From positions 4,948,755-5,012,754 of the forward strand of contig NC_080063.1 of assembly GCF_026212465.1 (NCBI RefSeq): 64,000 nt of DNA. The letters run 5' to 3'. The DNA comes from Amaranthus tricolor. Its lineage: Eukaryota > Streptophyta > Magnoliopsida > Caryophyllales > Amaranthaceae. The position numbers and the translations under genes were made by a program. Of the stretch, positions 12,801-24,900 are shown one piece after another (position 1 is the stretch's first letter; every line of letters begins with the position of its first letter). The notes under the pieces are model-generated. The model ran no database searches and was not told the origin of the DNA. It worked only from the letters and a program-made list of their open reading frames with translations.

Positions 12801-15686
12801 AAATACCAGAATTCACGTAAAATGATCACTTAAAATCTCTCCTTACTCCCTATGCATACCAATGGTATCAAGTTTCAATGAACATGATGTAATCTAAAAT
12901 TAGGCACCAACAATAATTTGTACAGAACAAAATTCAGCAAATCCTAAGTAACGGGATATTAATGGCAAAATTTAAGAATCATAATACTAAGCATAGGATT
13001 GTGATTATAAAGAGGCAACTAAATTGTATAAACATGTTCAGAATTATTCAACTCAAGGGAATAACTATTTACCTTCACAGTCATGTTGTTGGCAACAGCC
13101 GTGAGAAGAAGAGGACCAGCGATTGGCAATACCCAAGTGGCAAAAATTAAACATCGAAATAGCCATCCAGACAAAGCAAACCATAAGAAAAAGATCGTCT
13201 GAAACACAATCAAGATTCTATAGTTAGTGTGACCAATAAGCCAACGTACGACAAATGAGGACTTGGTAAAGGATAGACAATCACTACCAGTCTACCACAG
13301 CAATAAGTTATCAAATGGGTAAACTTTCCAAGATCAGTCTTCTTCATCATAAGCAATAAACAAATGTATAGAAAATAACAGCAACATAGTGGACCAATAT
13401 CCATAGGCAAACACTGTTATCTATTTGGAAATAGCTACAGCCAATGATGGAAATCATGGATTTGAAATAGATTTATTTCGTTAAGTATGTTGCACTTGTA
13501 CCGGTAGCGACTTAGTTTTGTAAATTCTGATATTGATTAAATTATATGTCCTGGACATTCTTTTCTGTAAGAGAAAAGCTAATTGAAGTTGCCAAATGAA
13601 ATTATTGTTTCAGTTTGTAGACATCAGTTAAGAAGATCCCTTTTCAGAGTACAAGTGATATTTTTTTGGGGGAAAGGGTACTTCTCTAGGGACATAGAAT
13701 AGAATTCTCTAGGAACAAGCCCCATAGTGCAAAAATAAGACTACGTTGTATTGTAATGGTCGCATTGTAAAGGCTCTCAAATCTCAAGTTTTAAAGGAAA
13801 GTGGGGATGTATCTTTTTAGATAACACATTAGGTGAGTTGATTCATCTTTGTGGCTAAGTCACAATATCAAGGAGGTAGTGGGGACGAGGAGTGCCTTGG
13901 TTGTCAATCTATTGAAGTTAATATGAAGGTAGAAGAAAGGGGGGAAGACTGACTGGCTACACTTATCGCGAAAACAATTAAAATCGAGATAGTGAGATGG
14001 AAGAAAAGGGTATTACAACTTAAAGAGGTTAGCTAATTGTTTTGGACCATTAATTGTAAATCCAAGGGTTAAGAACTTGTGATTCCTTCCAAAAAAGTTC
14101 CTTGTATTTTTGTTTCAAAATAAACCATGGTAAAACTCTTTGGAATTGACAGTGGGAAAAATAATGTAAAACTGGTCATGTTATTTAAAAATGGCAATGC
14201 TTCTAAAAATTTCAACTAAACAACCTTGCTACTTTTCTGGAAACAGTTTCAAACAAATAGAAATATATTACTAAGAAACATCTCAGAGCTTGCTGAACAG
14301 ATTCTAAAGAAGAAAGCACCACTACGAGACACTCAATTCTTCCATGTTCAACTTTTACCAGGTTTCTAATTTCCATGCTTGTTTCCATTCCCAAGCAAAT
14401 GCAATGGATTACTAAGATCTATCAGTTCAATCCAATTCGTTTCTTGAACTCTACAATCTACAAGGTATTCAGGTCAAGGTTCAAGGCAAAAACATGCAGG
14501 CAGGCACATGCACATAATAAATAAGACCTTCACAGAGAAGCATAGAATAAAACAGTGAAAAAATAGCTTAAGATGTTACTTACCGCAGAACTCCTTCCAA
14601 GGGGAGTATCCAAGAGATCATTGAATTGCTTTCTGTACTGCAAGAACAAGTCAAATGGGTAAATTAATACAATTTTTCAAATTCCTGCACCAAGAACAGA
14701 AAAGTACCCTCTCTATCCCTTGAAGTTCTTCTGTCGTTCTTTTACTCCATTGCATAATGCTTTGCCTACTTGACTCTATTCATTTCTTAGCACATACTTT
14801 TCTTTCACCAATTCATCTATGCTAATGTACAAGGGAAGAACCTTACAGAACAAAGGATAGGATATATGATAGAAGTATAATAAAACTATGGCACATGATA
14901 AATGTACAACAGAGCACACTTTCAATCTCAACTAAGATCAATAATTGCATAGAGATAATGTTATGGTATGAAATGATTTCCAAACAAATACAACTTAGCA
15001 ATTTACCGACCAAAAGCAAGCAGATACACTAATAAGTTTCTATTAACTATCCTCAGTCTAAACCATATTGCAGTCAAAAACTCCATGAAAAATGAATATT
15101 GAAGTGATACATCACCCGACATCAATTATCACATTAAACATTTCTCCATTTTTCCAACTCAAACACTACTCATAATCAGATAATATGAAGTAGTTTATTC
15201 AGAACATTAAAACAGAAAAAATCTTTAAATTCAATCAATTAAAAAAAAAACAAATACTCAATGAAAAATGCAGAGAGAGAGAGAGAGACAAACCCTAGGC
15301 CAATTGCGGGAGAAATCAAGAGAAAAATCCCGCCATTTCTGAGAAACCTCGAATTCGCGATCAAGCTCACGAGCACGAATAGAGGCAACTTCAACAGCCG
15401 AAGAGAGACGGCGAGAGACAGAGTAGCGGCGGTCAAAACGCTCAGCGGCTTTTTTAGCATCATAAACAAGCTGTTCGAAGCCATCATTAGCAGAACGCCA
15501 TGCTTCCTTCCAAGCATCTCCTGACAAAACGCGCTTTTTGAAGGACTCGAAGTCTTCTCTTTGAAACGCTACTACTCGAAGAGGAATACGATGAGGTCGC
15601 CGAGAAAGATAAGATGGAGAGTGGTTATGGTGTTTGAGGAAGAGTATTTTAGAGAAAGAAAGAGGAGGGAGAAAGGCAGTCGCCAT
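9854..15686 (-). CDS. Predicted plastid membrane protein with C-terminal zinc ribbon, 4 exons
   Basis: I do not recognise a named family. Exons (minus): 15294-15686, 14584-14637, 13073-13198 and 9854-10039. All junctions are phase 0 with good GT-AG sites, giving 252 aa ending in TAA. Residues 1-38 are Ser/Arg/His-rich and acid-free, a plausible chloroplast transit peptide. Residues 40-135 are charged and strongly helical (many Glu/Arg/Phe, few Pro/Gly). Residues ~151-186 (exon 3) are hydrophobic, one or two membrane spans. Exon 4 has CPAC (194-197) and CQGC (211-214), a CX2C-X13-CX2C zinc-ribbon layout, then a Lys/Ser-rich and acidic tail. Role unknown; anchoring a small zinc ribbon at a plastid membrane is inference. 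Intron 3 is 3 kb and contains a LINE 3' end. The phase consistency makes the gene model solid even though the function is not. Confidence 0.8.
12030..12640 (+). mobile_element. RTE-type LINE 3' end in zinc-ribbon gene intron 3
   Basis: Decayed 3' terminus of a non-LTR retrotransposon. Around 12295-12330 the plus strand still reads a WLGYVHRR-like segment typical of the end of RTE reverse transcriptases. The 3' end has the usual words: TTCACGTACCTGAC, then GGGATTAAGGCTTTAGCATTG followed by TTGTTG. Coding potential is lost through many stops. It lies antisense to the host gene, inside an intron. The 5' limit is uncertain. Confidence 0.55.
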
Positions 15687-15689
15687 TGA

Positions 15690-17361
15690 TGGAAGGAGAG
15701 AAGCTCCCAGAAGTATCTTTCTTTCTGCGTGTTGTTCAGTTGTTCTTCTTCAACCTTATGTGTTGCTTACCGCTTCTGCGCCTTCGTTTGGCCGTTCACA
15801 ACGTTGCTGCTAAGCCACTAGCTCTGCACGTGCTTTTCACGTGATTTTGATTTTTTATCTATAATTTTCAAGGATATCATAAATTCTCTTTTAAAAATAA
15901 ACAATAAGACCATTTTTTTATATAAAAAAATAACAACTTGAACAAGTTCATATAAACAAAATGAGAGAAAAAAAGATCAAATTTCTTACTTGAGCCCTTT
16001 CAAGTCTTCATTTGAGTTTAATAAAATAAGGTGTCCTTTGGTATCGTTTTGGTGTCTTGTTTTTTATTTTTAAAGATAGAAAAAAAAATTAAAAGTCTAA
16101 AATTGGTTTGAGAAAGTTCTTTGTAAAAAGTAGTTAGAGTCAGACCCAATAAGTTATGATCAATCCTTAGTCTAATAAAAAACTAATTTCAATATTCTTA
16201 CACTAAACTTGATCAATTATACTTAACTCATTCTCAATTCATAAAAGCAAAACCTATATATGTATATTTATATTATAATGAACAAATAAAATAAAAGTGA
16301 TTACAGAAGAAGAAGCTACATCATAGAGAAAACTAATAAACTATTATTTATCAAATGAATAACAAATTTTAAAGGACCTTTTAAATGGAAATGCAACTAA
16401 CAAACCTTTCTAAAACCAAGCAACCACAACTTGCTAAACACTTGGAAATAAATTGACACTAATACAACCAACAACAATAATAATATTTCATTAACCTAAT
16501 ATCATTAAGTAACTTCCACCTAGAGTATTGTAAAAGGTTTGAAAGGTCGAATGTACAAAATTGTACCCTTATTAATGATAAAACTAACACAAAAGTTGTT
16601 TCTGATTGACTCTTAGTATCAAATGTCATATGCAAAGTTCACATTAGTAAGAAGTGCACATGATTTAATGAACAATTTTACTATAGTCCACTATAATTCA
16701 ATACCAAAAAACTATAAATCCTTGGCCCCATTGAATTAACTGACATATTAGGAACTAATAAAACCAAATTTTGGAGCCTACTTTAGCATTATAGACCCAA
16801 CCTAGCCCGACCTGTAAACCAATATAGATTTGATGAGTCTAAATCTTATTTTCGGAGATTCCACAGAATAAACTCCGTTCTTAATCCCATAAATAGATAA
16901 TCGATATTCATCTACTATGTTTAAATCATAACCTATTTTAAACCTATTCAATTGTGGTTCAACCCTTTAACTTGGACCCAATTACTCGAGCCATGACCAT
17001 TTAATAATTTTATTCTTACTTTTCAATGCACAATAAGCAGATTAAGGGTCCTAGTCTAATAAAAATTAAACAGTAAATTAAATATTAAAATGGTGAATTA
17101 AACATTTGAGAGCATAAAATTGTTTAGGACAAATTATAGAACAACAACCAACACTTAATAAGGGTGAAAACATCAAAATGGTGAATTAAACGGAAATTAA
17201 CAAGAATTTAACAAAAAACGCAACAGCAGTCAGATAAGGAAAAAACTAGATGCTACCATGTAAAAAAATCTTACAAAAATTACTACCACTGGCGTTTCAC
17301 AAAGTTCGATGCTACATGTGGAGTTTCCCAGAAAACTAATTTGATGTGGGTTTATCTTTTC
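15690..17361. other. Spacer and probable promoter of the zinc-ribbon gene
   Basis: Non-coding. The first few hundred bases upstream of the ATG at 15686 should hold the promoter and 5' leader of the zinc-ribbon gene. The remainder is AT-rich without open frames or clear repeat ends, up to the target site of the Mutator-like element. Confidence 0.5.
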
Positions 17362-17370
17362 AAGAATCTT

Positions 17371-17448
17371 TTCTCATAATATTGCCTAAAAAAAATAATT
17401 CCCACTTTGCATTAAATGGGAAAGTATTTCCCACAATACCGTCCACGT
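17371..17448 (+). repeat. Left terminal inverted repeat of the MULE
   Basis: A 78-bp repeat beginning TTCTCATAATATTGCC and ending CCGTCCACGT. It pairs with 20469-20547 in inverted orientation. Differences are a few substitutions and a short A-run length change. Confidence 0.9.
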
Positions 17449-17492
17449 AGGATAGGTGTGACAAAAAAAATTTTTTCTTTTTTTTTTAATAT

Positions 17493-17622
17493 AACCGCTA
17501 GATGAAATGGCGGTTTTGTTTAAGAATCTGAAGTAAACCGTTAGATGAAATGGCGGTTTTCATGAATTTCATTTTTTTTAAAAAAAATTATAAAGAAAAC
17601 CGCCACTTGAAGTGGCGGTTTT
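17493..17622. repeat. Left subterminal palindromes of the MULE
   Basis: Three hairpin units lie at 17493-17517, 17535-17560 and 17596-17622. Each has an AACCGC-type arm, a short GATGAAA- or TTGAA-like centre and a GGCGGTT arm. The third is a perfect 27-bp palindrome apart from its central base (arms AAAACCGCCACTT and AAGTGGCGGTTTT). The same unit recurs at the right end of the element. Confidence 0.8.
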
Positions 17623-18232
17623 GTAGCTGTACAAAACGGCAGCAACAGCTTCCTGTTTTGTTCAATTCATTTTAGTTCTTCCTCCTTTGCTTGCTGCCGG
17701 TGAACTTAAAAAAAAATTTCTACACTCCTCATTTACTTCATATTCACAATTCCTCTCATTCAACTAAATTAATCAACTACATTCTCATCTTCTCCTTCTT
17801 TACTTGTTCATTTTCAACCTCATTTAAGGTATGAATATAACCCTAATTTTTTTCAATTTGTAAATTGATTTCTTTTTCATTATTGTTGTCATTTGAAGTT
17901 ATAAATACATTGATTGTTTGTTACATTCTTTTGATTTCATGATTTAAGCTTACATTTTACACATTTGTAGTTGAATTTTATGATTTGGTTTGTATGCATA
18001 TAGTTTTTGATGAAATGCTTCAATGAAAGTTTATTACTTTGTAGGGTTAGTTTAATGGTTTTAGTATATATTCATGTTATTTTTAGCTTTATATTTGAAT
18101 TGAACATTCTAATAAGTGTTCTAATACCTAAATATCACAAATTCTTGTATTCACATTTACATTTTCCTTACTCACAATCAACAATAAAGTGTATGTGAAA
18201 TCACATGAAAAACATGTTTGTGTTTGCAGAAT

Positions 18233-20099
18233 ATGGATCATTATCCTGTTATAGTGTATTGGGGTGGTGAAGTAAGTTATACTGGATCCGATGTTGTGTA
18301 TAATGGAGGAAAATACAGTTTTGTTTATCCATCGTCAAAATACTAATTTTGAGGTGTTTTATAGCAAAATTTGTGATGTAATTGGTTGTGATCGCAACTC
18401 TTTTATGTTAAAAATGAAGATGAAATATCCGGTGACTGGAAAAAATGTGTTAGTCCTGATTAAGAATGATGAAAGCATAAGTGCTCTTGCTTATGCGGCA
18501 TCACTAGCCCTTGGAACGACAATGGAGGTTTATGTTGAATTGGTTGCAAATTTGGATAATGCGAGGGAAGTCATGACTAGCATGGAACTTCCAGAATCAG
18601 GTCCTAGTGTACGCCATGATACATTCACAGAAATGTTAAGTAACCCAAATTACGTTAATGAGCACTTGGATGAGCTTACCTCTCCAACTCATTCACGTGG
18701 CATTAGTGGTGGTGTAATGAACAGCTTATCCACAAGTCACTTGGGTAGGCGTAATGCGAACGAGGTTGACTCTTTAGACCAGGAGGATGAGCATATTGAT
18801 TCTAATTCAGAGGAGGATGATGAAAGAAGAGAAGCTCTAGATGTAACGATTAGAGATGGTGCTCCATCTCAAGACTAGCTTAGAATTGATGAGGTTGATC
18901 AAAGATTGATTAATGCATGGATGACCTAGAACGATGACAACTCCATGAATGAAAATGGAGACTTTAGGATAGGGCAAGAGTTTAGCTCCTTAGACCACCT
19001 TAAGAAGAATGTTAAAGCATGGGCGATTTCTAACAATAGAAACTTTCGTGTAATTGAGTCGGAGCCTTCAAAGTATGTTATCCAATGCACTAATGCGGAG
19101 GATATAGGTTGTGAATGGAGGATGCGAGCTGTTATGACCGCCACAGGATCATTTAAGATTGTGTGATATAAGGGTCATAATCAAGATTGCTCGGCACATT
19201 ACAGTAAAGACCATCCCCTCCTTAGTTCTGAATTTGTTGCTGATCTTATCGTGGATATGATCAGAGTTGATCCAGCGTTCAAGGTGAAGTCAATCGTTAA
19301 TTTTGTTAAAAATAAATACGGATTTGTTATAACATATAAGAGAGCTGGGTTGGCCAAAAAAAGGCTATAACAAAAGTATGGGATTGGGATAAGTCCTTTG
19401 AGGAGCTTCCAAGGTACCTGCAGGCATTAATGCAATCTAATCCAGGAACAGTAGTGCAATGGGAAGTCCAACCGACAATGGATCCTACCAGAGTGATGTT
19501 TCAGCGAATTTTTTGGGCTTTTGGACCATCCATTAAGGGTTTTCTCCACTGTCGCCCCCTTATTTCTATAGATGGTACACATTTGTACGGAAAGTATAGA
19601 GGCACACTTATAATTGATATGGCGATAGATGCAAATTCTCAGTTGTTCCCACTTGCCTTTGCCGTTGTGGAGGGAGAGAGTAACGACACATGGAGTTGGT
19701 TCTTGGATTGTATAAGACATTATGTCATTAAGAGGGACGACTTATGTGTTATATCTTATCGTCACTAGGGAATTTTACATTCAATGAATAGAGTTGGAAA
19801 AGGTTGGGAAGAGCCATTTGCATTCCATCGGTTTTGTAAACGTCATCTAGCTTCGAACGTGCATAAGAAGTTCAAAAACATAATAGTTAAAAACTTATTT
19901 GGAAAACAAAAGGTTCGTTCCTCCAGCTTCCATGACCACTCCTCCTCCAAATCCATCGCCTCCGCAAAGGATCATCACATATCAGCGTGCTAGTCAACGA
20001 CGAGCTCCTGCTCTTAATGTCATTGCGGAGGTTGACGAGTATACACCATCATCATCCACCGGTGCGCAAAACAAAAGGGGGTCGGGGATTGTAGTTTAA
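18233..20099 (+). pseudogene. MuDR-type transposase gene, broken
   Basis: Intact copies encode a DDE transposase that cuts and pastes the MULE. The likely start is ATG 18233, just after a TTTGCAG acceptor. The first 25 codons (YWGGEV...) are out of frame with the next segment, so there is a frameshift near 18310. The N-terminal region follows (to 18878, acidic tail, stop). Then comes the MuDR DNA-binding domain (FRIGQEFSSLDHLKKNVKAW, 18963-19022), with CX9-type Cys residues and a stop at 19164. The catalytic core (19430-19860) keeps SIDGTHLYGKYRG, and FAVVEGESNDTWSWFLD. The second catalytic Asp is replaced by Tyr (VISYRH, near 19755) and is followed by a stop. After HRFCKRHLASNV (19828-19863) the rest of the core and the zinc finger are missing; a short Pro-rich C-terminal segment follows directly. 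Inactive. Confidence 0.85.
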
Positions 20100-20336
20100 C
20101 AAACTTTGTATCAACTTATATGATTTGAACTTCTTGTATCACTTTCCATGATTGTAATATATCTTCGCATTATTTTCATAATTAATGTTTTCAAATCAAG
20201 CTGGTTCGTAGTTGATTATTATGGAATAGATGGTATTGAATTAGTTTAATGCAGGTTGTGCTAACTATTTATGGGAATTGAAAGAAAAAAATAAAACGTT
20301 GCACGAGCACAGAGGAAGTGGCGGTTTGGTGAGGAC

Positions 20337-20396
20337 AAAACCGCCATGTGAAATGGCGGTTTGCCCTGACCAAACCGCCACTACATGTGGCGGTTT
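20337..20396. repeat. Right subterminal palindromes of the MULE
   Basis: Two palindromic units, 20337-20362 (AAAACCGCCATG...ATGGCGGTTT) and 20372-20396 (AAACCGCCACTAC... TGTGGCGGTTT). Half-units flank them at 20318-20328 and 20408-20416. They mirror the left-end cluster. Confidence 0.8.
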
Positions 20397-20468
20397 ACTG
20401 GTTAAGGGAAACCGCCCTCTCACATGACTGTTTTCTCTGAAATATTTAAAAAAAAAAAAAAATTTGCC

Positions 20469-20547
20469 ACGTGGACGGTAATGTGGGAAATACTTTCCCA
20501 TTTAATGCAAAGTGGGAATTATTTTTTTGGGGGCAATATTATGGGAA
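20469..20547 (-). repeat. Right terminal inverted repeat of the MULE
   Basis: Inverted partner of 17371-17448. Its outer end reads CAATATTATGGGAA and it is followed by the 9-bp repeat AAGAATCTC. Confidence 0.9.
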
Positions 20548-20617
20548 AAGAATCTCTTTTCAAACTAAACTCAATTGATAGACCTATGAATAAATCCTTT
20601 CAAACAAATAGACTTAT

Positions 20618-20816
20618 TGTTGTGATGAGACAATACATTGAATGCATTGTTTTGTGGAATTCTATCTCTTGCAATAGTAATATATTTGTCTCTTTTGATC
20701 ATCTTGCACTATATATATGTGCAAGATCTTGAATGCTGAGATAAGGTAATATAAGAAAACTGATATAAGTTCATCTCATTACTACGTTTCTCCTTATATT
20801 CTCCTACATCTTAACA
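20618..20816 (+). mobile_element. Solo LTR of the copia family at 29.9 kb
   Basis: A 199-bp sequence beginning TGTTGTGATG and ending CTTAACA. It aligns over its whole length with the LTRs at 29889-30105 and 35989-36188, but is more diverged. It keeps the TATA-centred palindrome (20701-20727). The flanking 5-mers are CTTAT and CTTGA, so the target duplication has decayed or is not original. It probably arose by recombination between LTRs of an older insertion. Confidence 0.8.
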
Positions 20817-21185
20817 CTTGAATAAATTGCACTCGGCTCTTCACAAACGCACTGTAACTAGATTTCTGGATATAAAGATGAGGATAATAATTATGACTCA
20901 ATGATTTGACTTCTTATTAGATATAACACCTTCAGACTTGACCTACCATTCCAACTCGGAACTGATATCACAATTGCACTTCATAAATGCATTGCAACTA
21001 GATGTCTGGATATAAAGCTTAGGATAATCAAGCAGCCACCATGAGTAGTTAGAGGTGTTCAAGACCCCATGATCCTAACATTTACCCGATTAAGTAACCG
21101 AATTTAACTTTACTCAACTTAAAAAAAAATTTACAAATATGTAAAAATCAACATGTATACAAGATCTAAACTGACCAGAAACACC
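20817..21185. other. Spacer between the solo LTR and a hAT-like element
   Basis: AT-rich with no open frame. It contains two similar stretches (20840-20890 and 20970-21015) sharing GCAACTAGATGTCTGGATATAA-like sequence, roughly a 130-bp-spaced direct repeat. No gene seen. Confidence 0.4.
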
Positions 21186-21722
21186 TAGGGCTGGCAAAAG
21201 TTGACTCCACCTGCTAACCCGACCTAAATCTAACTCGAAATAAATGGGTTTGGGTTGAGACTTTTGACCCAATTAATTCAATGGTCGACCCGACCTGATC
21301 TGTTTATTAAATGAGTTAGGTTTAGGTCAAAATTTTAAACCTGAAAAAAACCTGTATAATCCATTTAATTAAATGTGTTAATTTCAAGTTAAATCAATAA
21401 GTATAAGCTAAACTTAGTTTATTTAATATTTTCTTATTTTTCATAGTAAATACAAAATGAACAACAAAAAAACATAAAGTTAAAATTAAAGCCTAAAAAA
21501 TTAAATTTAATCAACATTAAAAATCTTAAAACGAAAACAAAAAATAATAAACGGGTTAAATGGGTCGAAATTAGGTCAACCTGATCTGTTGCAGGTCCGG
21601 TCAAGGTTGTAATTTTCGGCCCAATTAACTAAATGGGTTGGGTTTGAGTCAAGGGTTCTCTGACTTGTTTATATATGACCTGAACCTAAACCCGACCCAA
21701 CCTGATCTGTATGACAGACCTA
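21186..21722. mobile_element. Non-autonomous hAT-like element, 537 bp
   Basis: The left end is TAGGGCTGGCAA; the reverse complement of the right end is TAGGTCTGTCATA. The flanking 8-mers GAAACACC (21178-21185) and AAAACACA (21723-21730) match at 6 of 8 bases. The interior is full of ACCCGACC and GGGTTNGGGT half-sites in both orientations and has no coding capacity. The terminal TAGGG plus 8-bp duplication fits hAT. Confidence 0.65.
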
Positions 21723-21942
21723 AAAACACATAATCTAAAATCGACCTGATAACCCGAATAAACACCTTTAAATGGGCTAAACATATCACTATCACAAATT
21801 CACAATCCTCAACTACATTAGCTTCTATTTGATTAAACATCTTAAGCGGTCATATAGTTTGAACAAATGATCATACACTCGAACTATTGGCTTAAAATTA
21901 AACAGACCAGGAGACTGGATAGTGATTCTAACTATGTACAAA

Positions 21943-24900
21943 TCAAAGGGCTGTCAATTGGCCAGCATGACCGAAAGATTTCCAAGTGGATTCTAATCGC
22001 ATAAGGTGCAGTTTCTCAACAAACGGTTCCAAGAGAGCTGCCTCTTCCTCTGGTGCAAAGGCCATACATATGCTCAACTCTTGGACTGCTTCTCCATATT
22101 GTCTGCAAATTCAAGTTTCATTATATTAAAATGCCCATAAGGCAGAGATAGTCAATGAAATGTAAAAAAAAAAAGGTAAATACCTATTGTAGTACAACAT
22201 CATGCCATTGTCTCTCCTCAAGGACCAATTATGAGGTTGTAGGATCAACAATCTCTCCGAAGCCATAATTGCTAACCTGTAAGCAGAGAAGAATAAAAGT
22301 TATTTAAGAGCGAGCATGGAGAATTTAGAGGTGAAATAATGACAGTATTGACAAAGCGTTGACCCTACAAGATTGAGCGTCGGCTACATGAATTGATAAA
22401 TCAGTCATATGGTCGACAAGAATCAACGGTGAGAGTCTGAATCATCGGGTATAGCTCATCTTCGTTTTGTTGAATGCACATTGATATAGTAGAAAAGGAT
22501 AAAGGTAAGACTATGGTATCATGCATTTGTACTAACCACAAGCAACCAATGTTCACTAAATAATTTGCTTAAAGAACCAAAGGAACCCAATATTCAGAGA
22601 GATGGACTCTGTGCACCAATGAGTCAAATTTTGACAGATCAAGTCCCAACATTTGCAAATAAGACGTTGCATTTTACAACACAATCGAAAATTCTCATTT
22701 TACATGTGCACATAATGAAACAAACAAATATCCCAAGCTCCAGAGCAACATCACAGCACAGCATATAAAAAAAACATAGCCAACTGAAGGAATGCAGATT
22801 TCAAACTAAAATGCACATTATAATGATCATAAAAACAGCTTGCGGAAACAGAGCTAGTATAAAACCTCAAATCTTTAGGACGCAATAAAGGTTGATTTGA
22901 TCCATTCATCTTCTCATGCTTCTTGTCAGCATCGTGAACAAGTCTCAATGCTGAAGTCAACATTAACCCATGATTTGACCTTGAAGCACGTTTCCAATGC
23001 AGTCTCTGCACCAACAACATTTCTACAGTAAGGTCGCAGACAAGTTAATATAAATATGTAAGTTCTAAAAAAGATCAAGTATTTGTAGCAACACATTTAA
23101 AAAATTATGGAAAGTTATCTTACAATCAGATTTGCCAAAGCTATCCCAATAATATCACGGTTAGAGACAATATCGAGACTTGAAAGTGAGTCACCATTCA
23201 GGTCGGAGGCCATCGACCTTGGATCCTCCACACACCTCCCATTAACTACAGCGAACAAACTATGCCCTGAAGTCACCTTGAAGAGCTCCTGTTCAGAAAA
23301 TATTTCAAAAGAAATTTATGAATAGACATGGTTATGTTGCACATTACAGAAGTATTATTAAAGGCACAAAGTCAATATACCTCTGGGTTTTCTGTTCGAG
23401 GCCATATTAGAAAGTCCTCACCTACTCGAGATCCCAACATGGTTAAACCAAGTCTCTGACAAACTTCTATGTATATAATGCTCAGCAATATAGCTGTTCA
23501 CAAAGTAATCAAAGCTTAAGAATCAGTAATTTGATTAATAAGAGATTTATCCTGAGACTAAGACGGTGATGACTAATTTGTATACATTTAGCTTTTTGAA
23601 TAAGAAATCCGGTCCAAATGGGCCAAAAAGATACCTAAAACGACTAAGTTTCTCAAATTAATTTGTAATTTGCAACAAGATCAGCTTATTCGGTAAATTA
23701 CTACTTACAGCAGCACAAGCAAAACATGTTATATTGGGAAAGAAATAGAAAGCAACGGAGAAACATTCATAGGAACAGAGCTTTACCACTCCCATATCCA
23801 GAACTCAAAACCCCATGCAAGTAACAACCCTTAGGCTCCACAGCTATTGACACCCTCTTGAAGCATCTCGATTCAAATAGAACTACATTCACTGCCTCAA
23901 TAACTTCAACCAAATGGCAGCCTATATCTCTAGGTACTAACTCGGCCTCAACTTCTCTAACAATAGCATCCAACTCATTAAGCCACTCTGTTATAGTCTT
24001 TCCAGCAAGAGTTAAAAGCTCCAAAGAACCTACATTGTGACTATCCGCTGCTGTTGGAACATCTTTCCTTTCATTCAGAACAGAACGAGCATCCATCTCT
24101 CTGTTAAAAGCCATAAATGCTTCATCTTCAGCAGCAACATATAGAAGAGTCTGCAAATTGCAAGACAAAAGGAGCGGCAGAATTAATATAATTCTAATTT
24201 CTAACACTGTTCACAGCCTTGCATTATACTAGAACTACAGAAAATTATGTAATAATAGATCACAGGATCTATAATTTACGCTTCCAATAATCCAATGGGA
24301 TAAGCTAATATATCCATGGGGATAAAACAAATTTAAGTATTTGAGAAATACTATCAGCTCCTCACCTCAAAGGATGAACAGTGAATGAGCGAAGTTGCTC
24401 ATCAGTATTACCTTGGCAAGGGAGATATCTTTGTCCTTAGATTGAAAAGAGATCTCCTCAGTAAACTTCTCCCTTGCAGCCTTGAGAACCTGGAAATCAC
24501 AACTGCAATTAAATCTTGTTCTACCATTAGAATTGCAAGTTCAACACAAACCCCGAGATGCTGGGAATTTAACTAATTGTGCAAATCACAAAAGAAAAGT
24601 CTGCCACAGACATCCCAATTCAAGCATGGTAAGAAACATAATGCTTCACGCAATTATCTTAAAAGTTATCAGTTAGATTCAAGAAAAAATAAATCTGCAC
24701 GCAGATAGTATGTGCTGACTTTAGACAACAATCAAAGGATATAACCAGACGAGCATTAGAAGAATGACTTATTCCTGCTAATAGAAAGAAAGCATTCAAG
24801 CAGTGACAAAGCAAGCATATAAGCAAACACAAAGTAAGATTGCAAGGAGAATTAGCCAAATGTCAGACACAAAATGCAGAACAAAGATCAGGAAGGTATG

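Larger units (their letters stand above)
17371..20547 (+). mobile_element. Mutator-like element (MULE), 3.18 kb, defective
   Basis: The terminal inverted repeats are 17371-17448 and 20469-20547, about 78 bp with few mismatches, sharing CATAATATTGCC and TTCCCACTTTGCATTAAATG. The flanking 9-bp direct repeats AAGAATCTT (17362-17370) and AAGAATCTC (20548-20556) match at 8 of 9 bases, the size expected for Mutator. The interior carries one MuDR-type transposase gene on the plus strand, broken. Hairpin-forming AACCGCC repeats lie just inside both ends. Confidence 0.9.

Noticed and set aside
15261..15524. Plus-strand 87-codon frame overlapping exon 1 of the zinc-ribbon gene
   Set aside because: Antisense shadow of a well-supported exon.
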